A DNA stretch of 64,000 nucleotides from Alviniconcha marisindica (lineage: Eukaryota; Mollusca; Gastropoda; Provannidae). The position numbers were made by a program, and so were the translations under genes. The notes beneath the pieces are model-generated. The model was not told where the DNA came from and searched no databases. It saw only the letters and a list, made by a program, of their open reading frames with translations. Location: assembly GCA_018857735.1 (NCBI GenBank), contig JABMCL010003486.1, forward strand, positions 657,501 through 721,500. The letters run 5' to 3'. The number at the start of each line of letters is the position of its first letter. The stretch's first letter is position 1. This document shows, piece after piece, positions 24,531-37,186 of the stretch.

Positions 24531-26411
24531 TCTTTGTTATTTTTGTATCCAAAATTTGTTGCACAATTATTATTTGTATGTACCGTACACAAGTCTGGAC
24601 AAGATTAGCATCCTTCAGTTTGTGCAGAAATATTACAAGCAAAACCACCAAAACATACACTTTACTTTTTTGCTAAACTGAATATGAATTGTCATTACGC
24701 TCACACACATCTGTACTGCCAACAGTATGATCCATACATCAATGACTCAACGCAAGGGGAACCGCACATTTTTTTAATTGTATTTATTTCAACCTTCTTC
24801 TTTTTTAAGCTGACTTTTCCCCAAACGTATCACTTTCCACACACACATACACATGCCACACACACACGCAGTATCACATCACCTCAGTACATGATTAGCT
24901 AAGTTTCAGAACTTGTAATTCTTAAAACAATCTAAAACCAAAATTCTCTTAGAGTAGCTGAGCAGGGAACTGCACCTGTACTAAACTGGCTGCAAAATGA
25001 TTCAACATTATGAACTGTCCAGACATATCGTTGCTACAGAGCTTTAACCAAACTGGGTGGAGGAGGGAGCAGAAAAGGTCTCTACAGTGAAACTGTAACT
25101 TCAGATAGACGCCAGAGAACAGCCTTCTTTGAAAGATGCTTGGCAGTGGTGGATGCGCATTTAACAATGCAACCATAGTCCCACTGGCGACTCTGCTGCC
25201 AAACTGTTGTGCAAGATGCTGGCCCCATGCTGTCTTGGAGCCCAGGGTTTAAGTGAATTGCAAATTTCCCCCACGTTTTAGCACACACACACAAAAACAC
25301 CTGATATGTAAAGCTTGAAAAAAAATGGTCTCCCCCCTCCCCCCCTACCTTTCAGTTTTGATACTTGAACAGAGCTGTCCTTACCCACCAATTTAAATTT
25401 CATTCTCTGCAGAACAGCACCCACTTTCAGGTACTGATTATGAAGATGTTTGTTGTAGAGTTTCCACGCCAAAAACACCTGTCCAAAGACCACCGTCCTG
25501 AGAAAACACTTTGTTTCTTCAAACTCTTCTTCCCTTTTTTAAATCTTTTTTTAGCATAAAATGTACATGCCTAGGGCTCATCTGAGAAAGGGCACTCTCA
25601 GACCCCAATACAATTATTGTTTCTAGTAAAACAAACCCCTCATTATGACGAGCTTCACAATCTCAAAGGCAGTCTTCCGTCGGAGGCTCCCCTGCACATG
25701 GCACATGTCGCACGCTGCCTTCTTGAAGACAACACCTACATGTCATGCTGCCAGGACATAAAGAGCGACAGTAGAACAGACGTAAAGCCACTGGCACCAA
25801 GTAAGAACATGCTGGGCCTCTGTGGTAGCAATGACTGTCAGGGTGCTCCGCCAACGGATTCCACTGTGTGTGCTGCATGTCGCAAACCACCTTTCTGAAG
25901 ATGATGTACACACCGTGCCACCAGGACAACAAGGGTGAGAAAGTAGTTGGAGCACACCAGGCAGCAAACCTCTGGCACCAGGTGAAGTGACAACGATTTT
26001 AAGGGTGCTCTGCCACCAGATTCCACAGCATGTTGAAACCACCTTTCTGAAGATGATACACATGCCATGCTGCCAGGACAAGAGAAGGTAGTTGGAGCAC
26101 ACGAGGAAGCGAGTCACTGGCACCAAGTGAAGACAGGCTGGGCCTCTGTTGTAACAAGGATTTTAAGGGTGCTCTGCCACCACATTCCACTGCATGTGCT
26201 GCACATGGCAAACCACCTAGTCCTTCTTGGAGGTGACGTGTGCCATGCTGTCTGGACTACAGCTCTGTGTGAGACAGCAGCTGGAACAGAGACGAGGCAG
26301 CAAACACGGGCATCAAGCCAACATCAACATCTCTCCTTGAGATAATGAGATCTGATGTCTTTTCAGGGATGCCGAGCACATTTTTTGTTTCTTTTTTTCT
26401 CTTTGGTGCTG
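24525..26411 (-). other. ANAPC1: ANAPC1 3' UTR region
   Basis: No exon of either gene was found between the MBIP 3' end and the ANAPC1 stop. The stretch 25,640-26,335 is a degenerate tandem repeat; the rest is unique AT-leaning DNA. Confidence 0.5.
25640..26335. repeat. degenerate ~185-bp tandem repeat, about 4 copies
   Basis: Recurring blocks are 'tttctgaagatgat', 'catgctgccaggaca', 'agtcactggcaccaag' (or a variant) and 'agggtgctctgccacca'. The antisense frames of 70-127 residues here share repeated peptides such as VCSNYLL because of the array. Confidence 0.8.
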
Positions 26412-26518
26412 TCAAGACCGGGCACGGGATGCCTGCCAGACATTCATGATGCGCATGAGTGAACGCACATCTACGTCGGGCAGATGCTGGAACATCACAG
26501 GTAGTGAGAGCTCCGACT
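26412..26518 (-). CDS. ANAPC1: ANAPC1 terminal exon (36)
   Basis: 107 bases, SELSLPVMFQHLPDVDVRSL, MRIMNVWQASRARS, TGA at 26,414-26,412. Acceptor TTGTTTCAG. It lines up with the human C terminus (SFAELLFKFKQLKMPVRALL). Confidence 0.92.
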
Positions 26519-29500
26519 CTGAAACAAAAGCATGACCGTGCGTTTCAATGTATGATGCCATTATTTTAAAAAAGCTAATGATGCTTCACAGGAGACAGAC
26601 TGAATGTAGTCACTTTCTAAGCCTTACATGTTAGGAGATCGACTAAATGTAGTGACCTTTTCTAAGCCTTACATGTTAGGAAATCAACTGAATGTAGTGA
26701 CTTTTTCTAAGCCTTACATGTTAGGAGATCAACTGAATGTAGTAACTTTTTCTAAGCCTTACATGCCTTACATGTTAGGAGATCAACTGAATGTAATAAC
26801 CACTGCTAAGCTTTACATGTTGATACTTAGTTTGGCAACAGTTTCGTCGCAGTAGCAGCAGAAAGGTGAAACTGAAAAACAGTGTTTTCCAAATAAACAT
26901 TTAACAATGCCAGTAACTGATCCCATCCAAACATTCCATGATTACTACATACAAGGACAGGATCATGTCCATGCTGATTTGGGGCAACTCTGACAGCAGT
27001 TATATGCAAAAATAACAGACACTTCCTACCAGGTAAAACACCATTAGTGTTGGCCACTTAACATTTTTCAAGACAAACCTTTGAAACCTTACATGCTCAT
27101 GACCCCTACTTACTTGGACACATTTATCAAAAGTTTCAGTGATCTTGACCCACTATTAAGCCTTTTTTTCTTTTCTTTTTTTTAAAGCAAAACAACTGAG
27201 CATTCACTCTTCCAACTTATTAAGGAGCCATTTCTTGACACAGCTCATATATTCTCCCTTAAACAGGAAATGATGCATACAAGGGGACTGAAGAATGCTT
27301 GTAATGAACACATGAAAAAACATAGCTCAACCAGAAGCAGGTATGTCCTAGTTCAACATCTCACTTTTCACCATTCAACAGTTGTTTAAGTGTTGTTTTG
27401 TAGCTTGAAAAAGGGGATTACCCCAAAAAAGTGCACGCTGTGTTTTTGTCCTAATAACTAGCGTTCTTTTTAACCTTTTATGTTTCTGGAGCTTGTGGTA
27501 AGATTAATACTGGCTAGGTCGTAAATATGTTACACCTGGGATACCACTAGAGCAGACTGCATCGACCTACCATGTGATTCCAGGTGAGAGAGCGAAGCCG
27601 GAGTGGGAATGTCGAACCAGGTGAGGTACTGTGACAGACAGCCCACCTCCTGACTCTTCATGGGCACACCTGACAGGTAGCAGGCCACCACACCTGCATT
27701 ACCTGCAACAGCAGACGCCAGCAAATTGAAAAAGAGGGAACATTTTGGATATATATCTTGGAGAGAAAAAGAAGAAGAAAACACATCTGGGATACATATG
27801 GTGGGGGGGGGGGGGGGGGGGGAGGAAACTACATCTGGGATATACATGTAAAAAAAAAAAAAAAAAAAAAAAAGAATAAAAACAACAAGAAGAGAGCAAA
27901 AGGACCACTAATGGAGAATCTGGGATAAGATATACATCTTTAAAAAAAATTAAAAAAAAAACCACAAGGGAGCAAGAGAACCACTAATGGGGAATCTGGG
28001 ATATACATCTTTAAACAAAAATGTTTAATGACAATGACAAGAAGAGAGCAAGAGAACCACTAATGGGGGAAGCCCCCCACCCCCCAGCACACCATGACCA
28101 TGACGTACCTGCCTGCCATTCCTCCAGCTTGTCATCGATGTGTCGCGAGAGGCAGAGCAGAAACTGCTGCTCCAGCACAGAGGGAGGGGGGGAGGCGGCG
28201 CCACGCGGCGGGAGCAGACGGAAGGGAGAGTTGTGGTAGGCCAGGCAAAGCTTCAGCTGCCACAGCCCCTGGGTGCGGCTGCACTGGCTGCTCTGCTGCA
28301 TCAGCTGAAACACGGACTGAACAAGGTTTGTCACCTTGCATGGCAAGGTACCCCATCCGCTGGATCAGCTACAACACACACTGAACAAGGTTCATCACCT
28401 TGCGTGGGCAACTAGATTGGGACACTGTTTACTAGGATAAAAACACAACGTGCACATTTTTGGGGTAATCCCCTTGCGTGGCAAGGTACCCCCCCCGCCC
28501 CCACCTTCCCCCACTGGATCAGCTGAAACACAGACTGAACAAGGTTCGTCACCTTGCATGGCAAGGTACCCCCTCTGCTGGATCAGCTAAACATAGACTG
28601 AACAAGGTTCGTCACCTTGCGTGGCAAGGTACCCCCTCTGCTGGATCAGCTGAAACACAGACTGAACAAGGTTCATCACCTTGCATGGCAAGGTACCCTC
28701 GCTATCGCTAAACTGCTCAGGATATTGATGCACCCCTCTGCTGGATCAGCTGAAACACAGACTGAACAAGGTTCATCACCTTGCATGGCAAGGTACCCCC
28801 TCTGCTGGATCAGCTACAACACTGACTGAATTTTTTTTGTCACCTTGCGTGGGCAACTAGATTGGGACACTGTTTATTAGGATAAAAACACAACGTGCAC
28901 TTTTTTGGGGTAATCCCCTTGCGTGGCAAGGTACCCCCCCCCCCCCTCGGATCAGCTAAAACACGGACTGAACAAGATTCGTCACCTTGCATGGCAAGGT
29001 ACCCCCTCTGCTGGATCAGCTAAAACACTGACAGAACAAGATTCATCACCTTGTGTGGCAAGATACACTCCCTCCCATCCCTCCCACGTGTGTGTGCCAA
29101 GTTACAGACCTGTCTAGTCTTACGTTTTGCCTGTAGTTTTTACGCAATTTTTGATCATTTTAATTCCTACATGGTAAGAGAATCAACACACAATGGAGTC
29201 AGTTAGAGCTCACAAGACACCACACAAGCACAACAACAAAGACCTGAGTTGCCTACGGTAACTCTCACCTGGGACGCATGTAAATACAAGGTACATAAAC
29301 TCCACCACAGCTACATACATTATTTCCCCCTATGTCGTTATACAAAACTACTACACAATTTTTCAAAAATATCATGACAAACAATGTCCATGTTCAGCCA
29401 TTATACTTTTGAGGTTATATTCCCAAATGTTGTGATTCTTAATTGGTGTGTATTGGGAGCTTTAGACCGAATGTCAGTTTTTCAGCATGCACAGGCAAAG

Positions 29501-32500
29501 CGCTGTTTCTAAGTCAAGGCGAAACCACTGGCAAAGAAACAAAAAAAACTATTTTGGCACGTAGCCTATTTGGCCGAATGAGAGCATGACAAAGCCTTCA
29601 AAAACTAGATCTGTGCATCGGCTGAAGAAAAAGACTATGCTTTTTGCAAAGCATGTCATAAACTGGTGAAGGTAACGGTGTCTGGTTGGTATAATGCCAT
29701 GAGATGCTGTCAAAGTGATGTGCACCAGTGTGCAGTCACAAAACGCATGCAACATGTGCTAATCGATCAACACGTCCTGCAAACACTCATTTCCTATGGT
29801 TTTTGGTCAAACGCTATGGTCACCAGTGCCGAATATGGTAAGAAGCTTCAGGTGCTTGACAGGTCTGCAGTTACGTTGTCAGTACACAGACACCCGCTAC
29901 TTTCTAAGCACTCTGGTAACACTGGCACTGGGATACAAAGCATGATTGCAAAACACTCCTAAACAGGATAACAGGATATGAAGTGAGACTGCAATACATT
30001 CCCAAGTTTGTACGATGTCCGACCCATAAACATCACATCAAATGAGGCGGTGATAATTAGACATAATTAGGGTTCTGGGTGAGAATGTTGTGATTACATA
30101 ATTCTTGGGGGTAATTTTGTGTGTGTGTGTGCACTTTGCACAAGTTAACTTTGCATCTGCAGTGCTGTGAGGCGTTGCCACTGGACTGACCTGGTGCAAG
30201 ACAAAGTGCGGGCAGATGGAGTCGGCCTTCTCCTGTACGACACACTGGTACACCACCGTGGACAGCTGCTGCACCATGCTCTCATCCTGCACACCAAAAA
30301 AAAAAAAATGCTTTTCTCATTAGGGTTTTGACCAGGCACAAGTTCTTTTAAAAATAAAATAAAATAATGGATACTTAGAGCATCTAACCCGCACAGGCCC
30401 TAAGCATTTACACATTCTTTAAATGTACAGGTTTTCAAAATTCAACACATACAGCACAAACGCATGCACACACACACGCACGTACACACGCACATGCATG
30501 CATGCACACACGCACACACAACACACACACTCACACCACCTTATGGGCTATGTGCTCCCACTGCAGAAACAGCACATAACATATTACATTATTATTATTA
30601 TGGACATGCACAGACTCAAGGACAAAACAACAACATACACAACCTGCATGACACAGGAATATTTGCACCCCGCATGGGAGCGGGGATAGCTGATGGCCGA
30701 ACAACCAGGGTGACACAAACACAATTTTTCAAAGCAGGTCAAATATTCTGAACGCACCTGTACTTGAAACTGTTTGCAAAACCTCATGCATCTACAAAAA
30801 GGGCCTTGAGCCAGGACAGCAAAATCAGGCGACACAGAAGGGTTAAGTAAGTAAGTAACTTGGTGTTTTACGCCCAGTCAACCATTACAATTATATCAGG
30901 GTGAAACACAGAAGAGTTAAAAATAAAAATAAATTAAGTCACTAGCTGTAATGACAGGGACTGCCCAGTTGCCATGCACTTCCTTCATCTCTACAGATCC
31001 TGACAGAGGCGGCAGCATCACTCACCAGATCAGCCTGGCCCAGAAAGAATTCTGCCAGAGCCACGATGCGAGGGTCTGAGGTGAAGGACTTGATCACGTC
31101 AGGCTGCAACACAGTTAATGATACAAGTCGCTGATCCATTGCAACACACAGAAGAGCAAGCGCTCAGCCCGCTCGCATTCACAACTATGAAAGAACACTT
31201 TTGCTTCTTCTTTTTTCCCCCCTCTCTCTGGTGACCTTGAAAATGAGTGCTGAAAATAGGCATAAATGTGTAAGGCTCAACAGCATTTATCTGGTTATCT
31301 TTGTGTCACATTTCAAAGCCCAACCTCAAATGGTCACAGACAAAAGGTCAAGCATTAAGGTTTAGTCACACTGTGTCCACTACTCCCCCAAGTGTTTTGT
31401 TTTGTTGTTGGTTTTTAAGGAAAAAAGCATTTTGTGCATGATTTGGCCATGCCAACAAAACTTATTTGCCTTACTTGACCTTGATTTTAGGTCAAGGTCA
31501 TCCTGACTTCAGGTCAAGGTCACCTTGATTTCAAATCAAGGTCCCCCAAACTGACCTTGGTGAAGGAGTGGCTGGAGTGGTCTGCTGTCAGGGACTTTCC
31601 CAGCATGCTCCTGTAACCCTGCAAAACGTGTTGAACACATGAAAATGTACATCGTCTTAAAAGACAAACTGTCGCTAATTCTTGACCATTCATGATGCGA
31701 ACAAAATGACACTTAGGCAGATAACAAGCCGATGCACATATCACATGCTGATGGCGGACTGACTGACCTTGGGGTCTTCAACATAGGAGAGATGACCAGC
31801 CCTCTGCTTGACGGACAGCACACCCCCGGACTGCAGAATGGTCCTGTGCAACATAAAGAAACTCATCGTAAATGGGAAGGTGAACAATGAGATTACTTAC
31901 AAGGGCACAAGGATACTTATTTGCCAGTGATATTAAACGTGCAGAGGAATTTGTCTTGGTGACATTACATTCATACAGCACATTAACAATTAGACATGAC
32001 AAGACAATTAGTCATGCATAAAGCTTACATAAATAAAATTTAAATTCAATGACGTAAGTCTCGTTCATCCAAAGTAAACTACCACACACACACACACACA
32101 CTCTCACATGCATGCACTCACACCCCCATGCACACACACACACTGACAAGCCATACATTTTCACAATTTTGTGACAAGAAATGCATGTGTATGTGTGTGT
32201 GTATGTGTGAGAGTGTGTGTGTGTGTTTATGTGTGTGTGTGTGTGAATCCACTGAAGACAAAAGACATGCACTCACTGTATTTTGTCCCAGTTTCTGTCC
32301 CTGTGGAAGACAATGGGCCAGTAGCGAGGGCCCAGCACCTTCACCTATGGACGACACAACACAACGCTGCTGCAGCCTCACCACAATAGTAGCTTGGTTT
32401 TGTTTACACCCAGTCAACCAGTCCTCACTACAAAGTTTCACCCAAATAAGATATCACACACAAGATTCTATCATGCCCCACCCCACCCTTCTTTCACTTT

Positions 32501-35500
32501 ATTGACAGTAACACTTACTATTTCTCTGTGTATATTACATAAAGATACAGTTTAAGGATACAGATCACAGAAATTATAATGCAAGTTGATTACAATCAGA
32601 GGCAACAACAAAAAATCTTTTCTTTTCTTTCTTTGACTAAATTAGATATCAACTAAAAAAAAGAAATAGTCTCTTCACTGTACCCTACTCGTGTATGGTT
32701 GTGAGACAGAACAAGGGAATCAATATTACTACACAAGCTACCACTTCTGGAAAAGAAAAGGACAGAAAATTCGTCTTTTTTACATTAAAAAAAAAACTTT
32801 CCCAGAAATGGTAGTAAGTAAGTAACTTGATATTTTACGCCCAATCAACCAGCATGGTTATATCAGGGTGAATCACATTTTGTCTGCACACAGTAAATGC
32901 TAAACATATGTACATGCTAAAGCTGGTATATAGCCAGAAATGGTAACACATAAGGGCGCTGCTACAGCTAGCGGTTTGGAAGAGAGACCTCCAAAACAAT
33001 CACTCCAAACAACAACAACAACCAAATTTATTGTTGGCACAAGTGCCAGGGGCACCAGACCTCACCTCTTCCAGTGTGTGAAGTTCAGGAAGCAGGCAAG
33101 GTGCGTATGTTATGAAGCTCTGGTCCTGGTACTCCACGCAATCCTGAAAACATTGGTATGAAAATTTAAGATGACGGACCAACGTTGCCGACCGGTTCTG
33201 TGGGGAAAATCACCCTTTTCTACAAAACTTTGATTTGGTTCCCCTCGTTTTTGTAATACAAACACCCTTTACTCTGTTCAAGCCTCAACCTGGCTCAGGG
33301 ATTTTTTTGGAGACGGATTTTTTAAGACAGACTTTTTGACAGGAATTTTTGGAGGCAGGGATTTTTTTAAAGACTTTTTAACAGGGATTTTTGAAGACAG
33401 GGATTTTTAGAGACAGAGATTTTTGAAGACAAAGTAAAAAGTATCACCATGCAAACAACACTGACCTTGAACTTGACCTGTATCGGCACAAAGCAAGCCT
33501 TTCCTGAGTCCACGTCATGAGGAATGATGATGCGTGGCTTGGCAGCAAGGACGTACAGGTGACGGAATGCCTGCAGGTGATACCTGCAATCACAGCATGA
33601 TGTTATTAACACAAGCACTGTACATAAAATTACATAATAAAAACCAAAAAAATGAACCACATGTGATTGATTCACTCCGGGTTTTCGGGGTTGTGTTTTT
33701 TTTTGGGGGGGGGGGGGGGGGGGGGGTTCTCGAAAGGAACAATTAGTCCAGGTAAACTGACACTTTTGAGTTTGTTCAGACTCATTCATGGCCTTCAAAT
33801 AATCAAAGTAGGTCACGGTATACTGAAACTATTATGAGCAGGTACTGAGGTAGACATCAGCATAGCCTTGGATCATCATCACCACCACCACCACCACCAC
33901 CAACAACAACAACAAAAAGACGCAAAGTAAAAACAGCATCAACACATTTACTGTCACAGCCAAAACAACCCTCCTGTCGACAGCAGTCTGTTCACAATCC
34001 AAAAGAGAGACAAATGAAGCAGTACTGACTTGTTGTCCGTGCTGAAGATGGGGAACTTGGGGAAGAAGGCGATGAGCAACGTGCCAACAGCTTCTGGGGT
34101 GGTGCACAAGGTGTACCTAAAACACACAAACACCCACAGCAAAACACAGGTAACAGCCATCTCTGAACGACCTGACTCAGGGAAGAAGGCAAAAACATAG
34201 GTAACAGCCATCTCTGTCATGGAAGGAGGCAAAACACAGGTAACAGCCATCTCTGTCATGGAAGGAGGCAAAACACAGGTAACAGCCATCTCTGAACGAC
34301 CTGACTCAGGGAAGAAGGCAAAAGCATAGGTAACAGCTATCTCTGAACGACCTGACTCAGGGAAGAAGGCAAAAACATAGGTAACAGCCATCTCTGTCAT
34401 GGAAGGAGGCAAAACGCAGGTAACAGCCATCTCTGTCATGGAAGGAGGCAAAAACACAGGTAACAGCCACCTCCAAACAACCTGATTCAGGGAAGAAGGC
34501 AAACACACAGGTAACAGCCATCTCTGTCATGGAAGGAGGCAAAAACACAGCTAACAGCCACCTCCAAACAACCTGATTCAGGGAAGAAGGCAAACACACA
34601 GGTAACAGCCATCTCTGTCATGGAAGGAGGCAAAAACACAGGTAACAGCCACCTCTCAACAACCTGACTCAGGGAAGAAGGCAAACACACAGATACACCC
34701 AAATACACTTTTTCTTCTTCTTTAAAAAAGAAAGAAAAGTTTGAATATTTTCAACTTTTAGCCACAGACCATGGACAGGACAGGCAATACCAGCGGCATG
34801 CACAAGATTTGGAAACAGAAGACTCCACTATGCCGGGCTCAGATTTGTATCTCAACAGGAACGCTTGTTCCTCGCTACTTTGGCACTTTCTCCAACAGTT
34901 TTTCTCTGATTCATTTTGTGCTCAGTAAAAACAATCTGAAAATAATTTCACCACAGCTTCCAGAAAAATGGCAAATGCAGCAGAAATACAAGCCTCGCTT
35001 TGAATTGCCTGAGAATGCAGTACCGAGACAACACAAAATGCAATAAGAAACTGACGCTATGGTAGCAAGAGGTCACGAGACTTACACACATGCCACTAAA
35101 AACCCAGAACTGGGCATATTCCAGACTGGAAAACAAACAAACTGCAAAACGTGTCTAGAAATATTTATGATCATATTTATTTCATAATTCTCATATTTTT
35201 GTATGCTGCAAATGTAAGCATACAAAATATGCCCAAGTCATACAGCTGAAGAGGTCTGAGTATCCAATGGGCCCTAAAAAGGGTATTTATGACTTCTTAT
35301 CTGCACCACAACTTACTTGCCGCCCCCCAGAAAGAGAAGGCCCGTTGCCATGGAATGGGCCATGTGAGATCCGTACATAGCGCCCCCGTACTGCTGCCCC
35401 ACACGTTTCCGTAGAAACCGACAGATGCGCAACACTTCCAGGTCACCGGTGCCAGACATCACCTGGACAGAGCGGTGTACAAGACAGGTGACCGTATGGC

Positions 35501-37114
35501 TGAAGGTACTGACAGATGTGAAGGAAGGAGAAGAAACATGTTTTCTGCGCTATTTGTAAAGAGTTCATTTGTGATACAAAAATGTGCGATAACTCTAATA
35601 CACTATTCTCTCACAGAACATACAAAAAAAGAGGACAAAGCATGCTTGTATAAATCTGTGGTTGTGTACAAAGGTGTGCATGTGAGTATGTGCACACCTG
35701 CCTCTGATGTCTATGTATTATGTATGTGTAACAAAGATTGTGTGAGTGTGCATTGCTTTTAAATATTTGAATCTCTGACATCTAAATATTATACATGTCA
35801 CAAATATTGTAAGTACCCTATCAGTGTGTGTGTGTGTGTGTGTGTGCACACACGTGCACGAGTGTGTGTGTTGTGGTGCATTGTGGTGTGCGCACACCTG
35901 TGCATGCTTGCATGCATCTTGCACAGTTTAGCTTGAACCCTTGTTGATGCGTACATTATGTCAGCTTTTGTTAAATTGCAGATAACATTCTCCATCTCCA
36001 TGTACATTGCATGTGTTACGTTTGTTCAGCACTTTGAGCTGCGGGGAAGGCACTTTACAAATTTCCATTATTATTAGGGCTATCCCCAGCTAGGCATACT
36101 AGCCGCCCATTATCATCACTGTTACACTTTAGCAAGCCGATTCCAGGCAGGCTGAGAGAAGCAAGCAGACACTGACCATGGCCAGGGCCACCAGGACGAC
36201 GCTGGTGCAGTTCTCCATGGTGCTCCGGCCAGCCTGCTCACACAGGGATGGCGTCAGCATGATCTCCAGCATCCGCCGCATGTACTCCAACTGATTTTTT
36301 TTTTGGACAAAAAACAGCCAACAATTTACATCTGCAAAGATTACACAAAAACTTGGTTTAATGTTCGCTGACATAGATAACCTGTAATAAAGAAGCAAAG
36401 AAAGAAATAACCAAGAACCCCACCCCCACCGCCCATCCCAAACAGGGATGGCATCAGCAGGATCTCTAGCATCTGCCAAATGAACTCCAACAGCAAGCAA
36501 ATAAATTTACATCTGCAGAGATTACATACAAACTTGGTTTAATCTTTGCTGACATAGTTAACCTGTAATAAAGAAGCAAAAAAACCAACAACTAAACACC
36601 CATACTTCATCCCAAACAAATTGAAGAATGTGGTGGCTTTGGATGACAGGCCAGTGCCACTCAGATCTACAACTGCATACAGCATGGTTAGTTAGTTAGT
36701 AATTGAATTCTAACATCCTGTCAACTACACAGACTCACCTCAGGTCAATCAAACTCTGTCATAAGCAAATGCACGTTTGAAAACTCCTCTGATAGACATA
36801 TAATCTTATAAAGCACATGGCAGGGATCAGTGACAACAGAAGAGCACTGTGAGCATGAAACACTGACAGACCGGACTGCATGCCTGTAAAGCTGCAGCTG
36901 GCAACGAGACGAGTCTCACCAGTATCTCAAAAGCCTTCTTGTTGGCTGTTCCAGCAAACTTCAGCCCCAGCACCATAGAACTTCCTGCTGTGATGTTGAT
37001 CCAGGCTTGGCTGTGACACACACACACACACACACATATTTAGAGTCAAACACACACATATTCAGAGTCACACACACACACACATACTCAGTCACACACA
37101 CACATACTCAGTCA

Positions 37115-37186
<72 letters not shown>

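Noticed and set aside
25617..26345. Possible small genes between MBIP and ANAPC1
   Set aside because: All open frames lie in a degenerate 185-bp tandem repeat; no start context, splice sites or recognisable domain.
33954..34708. Antisense frames with MTEMAVTCVFAFFPESG repeats
   Set aside because: Array between exons 25 and 26. The YTLCTTPEAVGTLL part is real ANAPC1 exon 26; the rest is intron.
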